Part shown: piece after piece, positions 45,465 through 53,354 of the stretch
Numbering within the stretch: the stretch's first letter is position 1
How the letters are laid out: the number at the start of each line of letters is the position of its first letter
Assembly (NCBI GenBank): GCA_030682255.1
Contig: JAUXOK010000016.1
Location: 1-64,000 of the forward strand
Direction: 5' to 3'
Source: Bacteroidota bacterium
GTDB taxonomy: Bacteria > Bacteroidota > Bacteroidia > NS11-12g > UBA955
Length of the DNA stretch: 64,000 nucleotides
Notes under the pieces: model-generated
The model's database searches: none
What the model saw: only the letters and a program-made list of their open reading frames with translations
What the model was told of the DNA's origin: nothing
Program-made: the position numbers and the translations under genes

Positions 45465-45498
45465 AAAAAGGGATGAAAAATTTCATCCCTTTTTATAT
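45465..45498 (-). terminator. Rho-independent terminator after rplI
   Basis: AAAAAGGGATGAAA (45465-45478) pairs with TTTCATCCCTTTTT (45481-45494). On the minus strand the hairpin is followed by a T run, 20 bp after the rplI stop; it also may stop readthrough from the other side. Confidence 0.8.
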
Positions 45499-45515
45499 TA
45501 TTGTTATTGAATTGA

Positions 45516-45968
45516 TTATTCTGCTACAACGTCAACATCAATCTCTTTAGTCACTTCTTTGTGTAAATTGATATTAGCTTTGTATTCACCAATCATTTTT
45601 GGCTCGATAGCAAAAACAATTTTTCTTCTATCTACTTCAATTCCCATTTCTTTCAATGCATTAGCAACTTGAAGTGTGGTAATTGAACCAAATATCTTGC
45701 CACTTGTGCCTGTTTTTGCTTTTAGAATAACTTTGATACCTTCTAACTTACCAGAAAGAGATTCAGCATCTTTTCTGATTTTTTCTTGTTTGAAGGCTCT
45801 TTGTTTAACATCTTCAGCCAACATTTTCATGGCTGAACTAGTTGCTAATTTAGCCATTCCTTGAGGAATTAGGAAATTTCTTCCATATCCTGGACGAACG
45901 CTTACTACATCGTCTTTATGACCCAGATTTCTAACGTCTTGGGTTAAAATTAATTTCATGTTTGACAT
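45516..45968 (-). CDS. rplI: 50S ribosomal protein L9
   Basis: A 150-residue L9. The N-terminal domain MKLILTQDVRNLGHKDDVVS and RPGYGRNFLIPQGMA is the standard signature, followed by the long connecting helix and a C-terminal domain with GSITTLQVANAL. The first ATG at 45968 is 11 nt from an AAGGAGG box, so it is preferred to the second ATG three codons later. It is the last gene of the rpsF-rpsR-rplI operon, 23 bp after rpsR. Confidence 0.97.
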   Translation of the reverse strand: MSNMKLILTQDVRNLGHKDDVVSVRPGYGRNFLIPQGMAKLATSSAMKMLAEDVKQRAFKQEKIRKDAESLSGKLEGIKVILKAKTGTSGKIFGSITTLQVANALKEMGIEVDRRKIVFAIEPKMIGEYKANINLHKEVTKEIDVDVVAE

Positions 45969-45991
45969 ACTTTTTTAATCCTCCTTTGTTA

Positions 45992-46261
45992 TTATTTTAA
46001 TCCGTCTGCTACATATGGAATGATAGCCATGAAACGAGCGCGTTTAACAGCTGTTGAAACTTTACGTTGATATTTATCAGAGGTTCCAGTTATTCTTCCA
46101 GGAAGAATTTTACCTTGTTCGTTCATAAATTTCAATAAAAAATTGGCATCTTTGTAATCAACATATTTGATGTTATGTTTTTTGAAACGACAATATTTCT
46201 TTTTAATAATGGTTGGTTGTTGGTTAAAACCAAATGCGTCTTGTGCTGCTTGTTTACTCAT
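45992..46261 (-). CDS. rpsR: 30S ribosomal protein S18
   Basis: An 89-residue S18: the core [38 protein letters not shown] and [10 protein letters not shown] are all canonical. Its ATG overlaps the rpsF stop (ATGA), and an AAAGGAGG box lies 10 nt upstream inside rpsF. S18 binds S6 in the 30S platform, which matches the order of the genes. Confidence 0.98.
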   Translation of the reverse strand: MSKQAAQDAFGFNQQPTIIKKKYCRFKKHNIKYVDYKDANFLLKFMNEQGKILPGRITGTSDKYQRKVSTAVKRARFMAIIPYVADGLK

Positions 46262-46632
46262 ACTTTAGCGTCCTCCTTTACGATTTTGGCGGCTGGAGCA
46301 ATTTCTCCTTTTTGTTTGCGTTCATTGAACACAACACCGTGTTTGTCTAATTTGATGTTTAAAAATCTTAAAATCCTTTCATCCCTGCGATAAACTGTCT
46401 CTAACTGAGCAATAAATTCAGGGTTTGCTTGAAATTCAAAGAAGTGATAGAAGCCGGTAGATTTCTTTTTAATCGGATAGGCTAATTTGGTAAGACCCCA
46501 ATTGGTCTCATTTACCATCTTGCCACCGTGCTCCGCAACCAACTGTCTGTAGCTTTTTACCGCTTCTTGCATTTGCGCTTCAGACAGTACGGGTGTTAAA
46601 ATGATTGCAGATTCATAGTTAACTAAACTCAT
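46258..46632 (-). CDS. rpsF: 30S ribosomal protein S6
   Basis: A 124-residue S6: [40 protein letters not shown] and [16 protein letters not shown] are typical. It is the first gene of the operon with rpsR and rplI. A strong promoter match lies 32-60 bp upstream. I saw no S6:S18-binding leader motif. Confidence 0.98.
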   Translation of the reverse strand: MSLVNYESAIILTPVLSEAQMQEAVKSYRQLVAEHGGKMVNETNWGLTKLAYPIKKKSTGFYHFFEFQANPEFIAQLETVYRRDERILRFLNIKLDKHGVVFNERKQKGEIAPAAKIVKEDAKV

Positions 46633-46663
46633 ACTTTTTATTATATTTTTTTAATAAGGGCTG

Positions 46664-46693
46664 CAAAGATAATCATTATTTTTAAAAAAACAA
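46664..46693 (-). promoter_or_regulatory. Promoter of the rpsF-rpsR-rplI operon
   Basis: On the minus strand TTG at 46693-46691 is followed after 19 nt by TATCTTTG at 46671-46664, an exact TAnnTTTG match with the usual spacing. The rpsF ATG at 46632 leaves a leader of roughly 25 nt. Confidence 0.7.
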
Positions 46694-46799
46694 GGCAATT
46701 CGGGATTTCAAATCCTTGGCCTTAAACATTCATATTTTATTAAAGAAACAACAACCTTTTCATTGTATTTTTGTTGTAATTAAAACAATAATTTCTTTA

Positions 46800-47669
46800 A
46801 TGATAAATATCAGAATGGGCGGTGTGCCCGAACATTTTAACTTACCGATTATTCTTGCCAATGAGTTTGGGATGTTTAAAGATAAAAACATTCAATTAGA
46901 TTGGCATTATTTTCCAGCTGGTACTGGCGCAATGACTAAAGCTATTGCAAACAATGAACTCGACATAGCCATTGTTCTTACTGAGGGCGCTGTTTCTGCT
47001 ATCATCAACGGACTAGAAGCTAAAATCATCAAACAATATATCAGCTCGCCTCTAATTTGGGGTATTCATACCGGCAATCATTCAGGCATAAAAAACATTG
47101 GAGATTGTGATGGCAAAAAATACGCTATTAGCCGATTTGGAAGTGGAAGTCACTTAATGGCACTCATAGATGCTGAAATAAGAGGTAAAAATATTTTGGA
47201 GAAAGATTTTGTCTTAATCGAAAATATGAATGGTGCATTAAAATCATTGGAAAACAATGAATCTGATGTGTTTTTTTGGGAAAAATACACAACTAAACCA
47301 TCTGTAGATAATGGCACAATAAAACGCATTGGCGAATTCATTACACCTTGGTCTTGTTTTCAAATCATTGCAAGCAATCGTTTTATTGAAAAACATCCAG
47401 AAAGCATTAAAAATCTTACTCAAATCATTAATTTTTCATCAAAACAATTTATGAAAGCAAATAATAGCATCGAAGAAGTTAGCCAAAGATTTAAATTAGA
47501 TATCTTAGATGCCTATAATTGGTTTTACAGCACCGAGTGGAGTATCGATCAAAATATCAGCGACAAAATGCTAGAAAATGTGATGTTTTCTCTCAATAAA
47601 ATCAATATCATCCATCATATTCCTCAAACTCAATCATTGATTGACAAAAACTTGGTTAATTTGATATAA
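46800..47669 (+). CDS. Substrate-binding-like protein (NMT1/SsuA-like), no signal peptide
   Basis: A 289-residue protein with the type 2 periplasmic-binding fold: RMGGVPEHFNLPIILANEFG, DWHYFPAGTGAMTKAIANNE and LDIAIVLTEGAVSAIINGLE match the NMT1/SsuA-like pattern of aliphatic-sulfonate or thiamine-precursor binding proteins. The ATG at 46800 is preferred because similarity starts there and a TATTTTTG box lies at 46766-46773. No signal peptide or lipobox is seen and no ABC transporter genes are nearby, so a cytoplasmic role is possible. A bidirectional terminator follows. Confidence 0.78.
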   Translation: MINIRMGGVPEHFNLPIILANEFGMFKDKNIQLDWHYFPAGTGAMTKAIANNELDIAIVLTEGAVSAIINGLEAKIIKQYISSPLIWGIHTGNHSGIKNIGDCDGKKYAISRFGSGSHLMALIDAEIRGKNILEKDFVLIENMNGALKSLENNESDVFFWEKYTTKPSVDNGTIKRIGEFITPWSCFQIIASNRFIEKHPESIKNLTQIINFSSKQFMKANNSIEEVSQRFKLDILDAYNWFYSTEWSIDQNISDKMLENVMFSLNKINIIHHIPQTQSLIDKNLVNLI

Positions 47670-47671
47670 AA

Positions 47672-47695
47672 AAAGCCCCTTAATTGGGGCTTTCT
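47672..47695. terminator. Bidirectional terminator
   Basis: AAAGCCCC (47672-47679) and GGGGCTTT (47686-47693) form a stem between two convergent genes, with A and T runs on either side. Confidence 0.75.
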
Positions 47696-47715
47696 AATTC
47701 TATAATTTGTAATAA

Positions 47716-48420
47716 TTATGATTTACCTTTTTTATCTAATTTACCTTTGCGTTGTTCTTTACCTTTTTCCTTTTGATTCTTTTTCATTTCTTCCCATTTA
47801 GTCAATTGTTCTGGGGTTAAAATAGTTTTCATTTTGGCTTGGAAAGCTTCGTTAACAGGTTTCATTTCTTTGGCTTTGGCTTTTTTATCTTCCAAATTTT
47901 TAGCTTTGATGGCTTTCATTTGAGTGATTTTTTCTAATTGAGCCTGATAAACTTTTGTTCGTTGCTCATCAGTTAGCGATAATTCTGTTTTCAATTTATC
48001 TGCTTTTTTATTCGCCATTTCTTCTGCCGTTAACTCCGATTTATTGGCTCTTTCTTTACGTTTTTCTTTTCTTGATGCTTGCTCATTTTTCTTAGCGGCT
48101 TCCCATTTAGCGAATTGATCTGCAGTTAAAATAGATTTCATATTTGCTTGAAAAGAATCGTTAATAGGTTTCATTTCTTTAGCAACTGCTTTCTTATCTT
48201 CTAGATTCTTATCCTTAACTGCTTTCATTTTTGTCATTTTATCCAAGTGTGCTTGATAAACTTTTGCTCGTTGTTCATCTGATAAAGACAATTCTGTTTT
48301 CAATTTATCGGCTCTTTTATTCGCCATTTCTTCGGCCGTTTTTTCTGTTTTTGGTCCCTTTTGTGCAAATGCGCTAACTGCAAAAACTATTGCAACAAGA
48401 CTTAAAATGATTTTTTTCAT
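47716..48420 (-). CDS. Exported LTXXQ-like protein with tandem duplication
   Basis: A 234-residue exported protein (signal peptide MKKIILSLVAIVFAVSAFAQ). Two nearly identical units of about 75-80 residues follow each other: KADKLKTELSLSDEQRAKVY and KADKLKTELSLTDEQRTKVY open them, and ANMKSILTADQFAKWEAAKK and AKMKTILTPEQLTKWEEMKK close them. Each unit is a charged helical hairpin like DUF4890 or CpxP/Spy (LTXXQ) proteins, which act as periplasmic chaperones or stress sensors. The C-terminus is a basic KGK tail. The ATG at 48420 fits the signal peptide. Confidence 0.82.
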   Translation of the reverse strand: MKKIILSLVAIVFAVSAFAQKGPKTEKTAEEMANKRADKLKTELSLSDEQRAKVYQAHLDKMTKMKAVKDKNLEDKKAVAKEMKPINDSFQANMKSILTADQFAKWEAAKKNEQASRKEKRKERANKSELTAEEMANKKADKLKTELSLTDEQRTKVYQAQLEKITQMKAIKAKNLEDKKAKAKEMKPVNEAFQAKMKTILTPEQLTKWEEMKKNQKEKGKEQRKGKLDKKGKS

Positions 48421-48514
48421 AATACTTTTATTTTGGTTAATATGGTGCAATATAGCCTCCATACTTTTCCATAATTCAAATGATGTGCCAAAAACAAACG
48501 GAGTCTTAAAAATG

Positions 48515-49228
48515 CTATCTCATAGGCACTTCCATCAAAAGCAGCTCACAATCATTCAAAGCTTCAATTTCAATGGCATCAACTTCAGAAATACCAATTG
48601 CATCTCTTTTCGAAAGAGCATTGCCATTCACATTTACATCTCCTTCAATTACAATTAAATAAACACCATGCATAGCATCTTTTAATTCATAACTTGCTTT
48701 TTGCCCTTTGTCAAAATCGCCCATCATAAACCAAGCATCTTGATAAATCCATACACCTTCATCATCTTCATTGGGTGAAAGCACTTGTTGCCATTTGTTT
48801 TTTCTTAAAGTTTTATCCAATGTAATCTGCTGATACCTCGGTTCTACATTTCTTTGATTAGGAAACACCCATATCTGAAACAATTTCAAAGGCAAATCTT
48901 TATGAAAATTATGTTCGCTATGAATGACAGTTTTGCCTGCACTCATCACCTGTATCTCGCCTGCATGAACAACCGAGGAATTTCCCATACTGTCTTTATG
49001 AATCAAAGCGCCTTCTAAAGGAATGGTGATTATTTCCATGTTGTCGTGTGGATGTTTGGCAAAACCCATTCCGCCTTCCACAAAATCATCATTTACGACT
49101 CTCAACATGCCGAAATGAACCCTTTCTGGATGATAATAATTGGCAAAACTAAAATAATAGTTAGGTTTCAACCATCCATAATCTGCCGAACCCCTTGTTT
49201 CTGCTTTGTGAATAACGATATTTGACAT
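48515..49228 (-). CDS. Pirin-family protein
   Basis: A 237-residue two-domain cupin. PHDNMEIITIPLEGALIHKD (near residue 55) and the following SAGKTVIHSEHNF carry the His and Glu metal ligands of pirins (H-x-H, H and E; here FAKHPHDNMEI). QIWVFPNQRNVEPRYQQ is also typical. The ATG at 49228 starts the conserved NIVIHKAETRG block. Some relatives show quercetin 2,3-dioxygenase activity. It is divergent from the M61 peptidase gene across about 70 bp. Confidence 0.9.
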   Translation of the reverse strand: MSNIVIHKAETRGSADYGWLKPNYYFSFANYYHPERVHFGMLRVVNDDFVEGGMGFAKHPHDNMEIITIPLEGALIHKDSMGNSSVVHAGEIQVMSAGKTVIHSEHNFHKDLPLKLFQIWVFPNQRNVEPRYQQITLDKTLRKNKWQQVLSPNEDDEGVWIYQDAWFMMGDFDKGQKASYELKDAMHGVYLIVIEGDVNVNGNALSKRDAIGISEVDAIEIEALNDCELLLMEVPMR

Positions 49229-49286
49229 AATTAAAAAATAAACATGCAATTAAAACAAAAGTTTGCATAAAAGAAACTTAGTTTGC

Positions 49287-49293
49287 TATTTTG
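49287..49293 (+). promoter_or_regulatory. -7-like box just before the M61 gene
   Basis: TATTTTG at 49287-49293 (one T short of the full consensus) ends 4 nt before the ATG at 49298, again leaving almost no leader. A TTTG lies about 21 nt upstream. Confidence 0.35.
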
Positions 49294-49297
49294 CAAC

Positions 49298-51064
49298 ATG
49301 ATTAAAAGTTTAATCTTATCCGCATTATTTTATACCACAAGCATGATGGCTCAAACTATCAATTACAACATTCAAATAAAAGACCCAAACTCGCATTATG
49401 CAACTGTCAAAATGGAGATTTCGGGAATCAAAGCTAAGCAAATCCACGTTAAACTCCCAGTTTGGACACCGGGCAGCTACATGGTTAGAGAATTTTCAAG
49501 AAATGTTGGCAAATCTAAAGCATACATTGGCAGCGAAAGTCTAGCAGTTCAAAAATCTGACAAAAATACTTGGACCATTCAAAATCCTAAAAATTTAAAA
49601 TCATTGTCTTTTGAATATGAAATTTATGCCTTTGAAGCAGGCGTAAGAACGACTTATATCGACAACGACCATGCTTTTATTTTACCAACAAGTTGCCTCA
49701 TGTTTGTGGATGGCAGCATTGGCAATAAAGGTCAATTGAAACTAGAATTTCCAGCTGCTTGGCACAGAGTTTCTACAACTTTAAAACGTGTTTCTCCTTA
49801 CACATACGAATTTGACAATTACGATGACCTAGCTGATTCACCAATAGAAATCGGCAATCACGATGAACTGACTTTTGATGTGGCAGGTGTTCCACACAAA
49901 GTGGCTTTAGTGGGTGAAAACAATTGTCCCAAAGAAAAATTCACCAAAGACCTAAAAACAATATGCGAAGGCATGTTTCAAATAGTTGGCACACACCCTT
50001 GTAAAGAATATTTATTCATTATACATCATGTAGAAGAAGGCGGTGGCGGATTAGAGCACGCTAACAGCAATGTGGTTCAATTTCAAAGATATAACTACAG
50101 CAACGAACTACGTTACAAATCCTTCATTAGCCTTTGTGCCCACGAGTATTTTCACCTTTGGAATGTTAAACGCATCAGACCAGCTGCTTTAGGACCATTT
50201 AATTACAATCAAGAAAACTACACCAATTTACTATGGGTTGCAGAAGGCATTACCAGTTATTATGACGAACTCATTATGTACAGAACAGGTTTTTGGACAC
50301 AAGCAGAATACCTCAAATCGCTATCTTCTAGCATTACAGCCACTATGAACAGACAAGGCGCCTATCATCAATCTCTTCACGAAGCCTCTTTTGATGCTTG
50401 GATAAAAGAATATCGCCCCAACGAAAACAGCATCAACAGTCAAATCTCATACTATCTCAAAGGCGCAATAGTGGCGGCCATTTTAGACATAGAAATCATC
50501 ATAGCTACCAACGGACAAAAAAACTTAGATGATTTGATGAAATACCTTTACAATAATTTCTACCTGAAACAAAACAAAGGTTTTACTGATGCAGAGTTTT
50601 ATCTAGCAATCAATGCTGTTGCAGGGAAAAACATCGATATGAAATATTGGGTTGAACAAGCCAATACTGCCGAGATATTAGCAAAAATTCAAACAGTGTT
50701 TTCTAATATAGCATTCCAACTTGAGAACACACCAAGTAAAAGTCAAAATTACACAGGCATTATCTTGGAAATCAAAGGGGAAAAAACAATTGTCAAATCA
50801 GTAGAACTTAATTCACCAGCCATGCAAAGCGGTTTGCAAGCAGGAGATGAACTGATTGCCATTAACGATATTAGAATAAAAAACAATTTTGAAGAATTGA
50901 TAAAACTTAACACTATCAATTCGACAGAAAACATCCTTATTTCGAGAGCAGGTTTAATCAAAACCATTCAATTAAACAAAACCCAAGATCCAAAATTCAA
51001 TTTATCACTAAAAATCAAAGAAAGTAATACATTAAACACGAAATGGTTGATCACAAAGCAATAG
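49298..51064 (+). CDS. M61-family metallopeptidase with PDZ domain
   Basis: A 588-residue exported peptidase (signal peptide ending TSMMAQ). The N-terminal M61 beta-domain contains VKLPVWTPGSYMVREFSRNV. The zinc site HEYFHLWNVKRIRP is near residue 285 (HExxH), and the third ligand Glu would be in WVAEGITSYYDEL. The last 100 residues are a PDZ domain (PAMQSGLQAGDELIAINDI). The family resembles glycyl aminopeptidases. Location is probably periplasmic. Single gene. Confidence 0.92.
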   Translation: MIKSLILSALFYTTSMMAQTINYNIQIKDPNSHYATVKMEISGIKAKQIHVKLPVWTPGSYMVREFSRNVGKSKAYIGSESLAVQKSDKNTWTIQNPKNLKSLSFEYEIYAFEAGVRTTYIDNDHAFILPTSCLMFVDGSIGNKGQLKLEFPAAWHRVSTTLKRVSPYTYEFDNYDDLADSPIEIGNHDELTFDVAGVPHKVALVGENNCPKEKFTKDLKTICEGMFQIVGTHPCKEYLFIIHHVEEGGGGLEHANSNVVQFQRYNYSNELRYKSFISLCAHEYFHLWNVKRIRPAALGPFNYNQENYTNLLWVAEGITSYYDELIMYRTGFWTQAEYLKSLSSSITATMNRQGAYHQSLHEASFDAWIKEYRPNENSINSQISYYLKGAIVAAILDIEIIIATNGQKNLDDLMKYLYNNFYLKQNKGFTDAEFYLAINAVAGKNIDMKYWVEQANTAEILAKIQTVFSNIAFQLENTPSKSQNYTGIILEIKGEKTIVKSVELNSPAMQSGLQAGDELIAINDIRIKNNFEELIKLNTINSTENILISRAGLIKTIQLNKTQDPKFNLSLKIKESNTLNTKWLITKQ

Positions 51065-51446
51065 GTTAATTAATAATTTTCAATAATTATAGTTTTTGAC
51101 ATAGTCGATATATCTTCCATAATAACACTTATGAATTGAGAATAATTTAATCATCTTTGATTATTGGATTTTTTATTAACGTTTTTTTTAAGTTGGAGTT
51201 TTTATTAACTGGCAAAAAAAATGAAAAACATTATGAGGTAATTATTTTGAAAATAATATTGGGCATAAAATATTCTTCCCAAACGAATCTAATCTTCATT
51301 TTCCCCAGTTTCTGACGGGAAATCATTAACCATTAACCATTATACTTTAAACAACTAACTCCTCCCCGAGTGTTCATAAATCCATACACTTTGTAAATAA
51401 CCCTAAAAAAAAACGATATAAATTGCGCTTTTATTTTTAATTAGTA
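51065..51446. other. Intergenic region before parE with TTAACCATTAACC repeat
   Basis: No gene is supported. CATTAACCATTAACCATT (51324-51341) repeats a short unit that also occurs near 39640. Near the right end, TTTG (about 51391) and a weak TATAAATTGC box around 51416-51425 may form the parE promoter. Confidence 0.5.
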
Positions 51447-53351
51447 ATGGCGACAGTAGATAACAATCAATATTCCGAAGACAGCATAAGATCGCTGGAT
51501 TGGAAAGAACATATCAGAATGCGCCCGGGCATGTATATTGGCAAACTAGGCGATGGCGCTAGTGCTGATGATGGTATCTATGTTTTGGTGAAAGAAATTA
51601 TTGATAATAGCATAGATGAGTTTATGATGGGCAACGGCAAAAAAATAGAAATGAAAATTTCTGACAACAAAGTTACCATTAGAGATTATGGTCGTGGTAT
51701 TCCGTTGGGCAAAGTCATTGATTGTGTGAGTAAAATTAACACTGGTGGAAAATATGACAGTGGAGCTTTCCAGAAATCTGTAGGATTGAATGGCGTGGGA
51801 ACCAAGGCTGTGAATGCTTTGTCTAGTTATTTTTGTGTTCAATCATTCAGAGAAGGTAAATCCAAAAAAGCCGAATTCTGCAAAGGAGAAATTATACAAG
51901 ATTATCCAGAAACAGAAACTACTGAAAAAAATGGCACCATGATGATTTTTGAACCTGATGCTACAATTTTCAAAAATTACCGTTTTATTTTTGATTTCTT
52001 GATTGAACAAATCTGGAACTATGCTTTTTTAAATGCAGGACTTACAATAACATTCAATGGCCAAAACTACATTTCTAAAAATGGGTTAAAAGATTTATTA
52101 GAGAGAAAAGTTGACACAGAAACAATTCTCTATCCCATCATGCACTTTAAAGAATCCGATTTTGAAGTTGCAATTACCCACGGACATCAGTATGGCGAAG
52201 AATACTATTCTTTTGTAAACGGTCAATACACCACACAGGGCGGTACACATTTGAGTGCTTTTAAAGAAGCATTCGTTAAAACGGTCAGAGATTTTTATAA
52301 AAAAGACTTTGATGCATCAGATATCAGAGCCTCCATCACAGCGGCAGTTGCGGTTAGAGTCCAAGAACCTGTTTTTGAATCACAAACCAAAACCAAATTG
52401 GGCAGCACAGAAATAGCTCCAGGAGGTCAAGGCATGCGTTCATTTGTTGGCGAACAACTATCGAATGTATTGAACAACTATCTACACAAAAATCCGGCAA
52501 CTGCAGATGCTTTGTTAAAGAAAATTTTACAAAACGAAAGAGAACGCAAAGACATGGCGGGTGTTAGAAAATTAGCACAACAACGTGCAAAGAAAGCTAA
52601 CCTTCACAACAAAAAACTAAGAGATTGTCGCATCCATTTTAACGATGCAAATAAAGAAGAGCGCCATTATTCTACTATCTTTATCACAGAGGGTGATAGC
52701 GCAAGTGGTAGTATCACCAAAAGCAGAAATGTTGAAAGTCAGGCTGTATTTAGTTTAAGAGGAAAACCTTTGAATTGCTTTGGATTAAAAAAGAAAGTGG
52801 TTTATGAAAACGAAGAATTCAACCTACTTCAACATGCTTTAGATATTGAAGAAGGTTTAGATAATTTAAGGTTTAATAAAGTTGTAATTGCAACAGATGC
52901 CGATGTGGATGGCATGCATATCCGTTTATTATTAATGACATTTTTCTTGCAATTTTTCCCTGATTTAGTAAGAAATGGTCATGTTTATATTTTACAAACA
53001 CCATTATTCCGTGTTAGAAATAAGAAAGAAACGATTTATTGCTACAGCGATGAAGAGCGACAAAGAGCCATACAAAAATTGGGATCAAAACCAGAGATTA
53101 CACGATTTAAGGGTTTGGGAGAAATTTCACCAGGTGAGTTTGAGGATTTTATTGGCGAAAACATTCGCTTAGAGCCTATTATTTTAAGCAAAGAAACCAG
53201 TATCGAGAAACTTTTGAAATATTACATGGGCAAAAACACACCTGAAAGACAAGAGTTTATCATAGATAATTTATACATCGAAAAAGATTTGGCTTTGGCA
53301 GATGAAAAAGAAGCAGAAACCGAAGAAATCATTGAAGAAGAAGCAGCATAG
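51447..53351 (+). CDS. parE: DNA topoisomerase IV subunit B
   Basis: A 634-residue type IIA topoisomerase ATPase subunit. The GHKL ATP site is built from [24 protein letters not shown] and [14 protein letters not shown]. The TOPRIM domain has TEGDSASGS near residue 413 and [13 protein letters not shown] near residue 480. Length fits ParE/short GyrB; the pairing with a ParC-like partner 3 bp downstream and the [12 protein letters not shown] start favour topoisomerase IV over gyrase. It separates daughter chromosomes. The C-terminal tail is acidic. Confidence 0.93.
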   Translation: MATVDNNQYSEDSIRSLDWKEHIRMRPGMYIGKLGDGASADDGIYVLVKEIIDNSIDEFMMGNGKKIEMKISDNKVTIRDYGRGIPLGKVIDCVSKINTGGKYDSGAFQKSVGLNGVGTKAVNALSSYFCVQSFREGKSKKAEFCKGEIIQDYPETETTEKNGTMMIFEPDATIFKNYRFIFDFLIEQIWNYAFLNAGLTITFNGQNYISKNGLKDLLERKVDTETILYPIMHFKESDFEVAITHGHQYGEEYYSFVNGQYTTQGGTHLSAFKEAFVKTVRDFYKKDFDASDIRASITAAVAVRVQEPVFESQTKTKLGSTEIAPGGQGMRSFVGEQLSNVLNNYLHKNPATADALLKKILQNERERKDMAGVRKLAQQRAKKANLHNKKLRDCRIHFNDANKEERHYSTIFITEGDSASGSITKSRNVESQAVFSLRGKPLNCFGLKKKVVYENEEFNLLQHALDIEEGLDNLRFNKVVIATDADVDGMHIRLLLMTFFLQFFPDLVRNGHVYILQTPLFRVRNKKETIYCYSDEERQRAIQKLGSKPEITRFKGLGEISPGEFEDFIGENIRLEPIILSKETSIEKLLKYYMGKNTPERQEFIIDNLYIEKDLALADEKEAETEEIIEEEAA

Positions 53352-53354
53352 TAT

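Noticed and set aside
46633-46663. S6:S18-type autoregulatory leader before rpsF
   Set aside because: The leader is short and AT-rich with no CCG-bearing hairpin or loop; only the promoter is clear.
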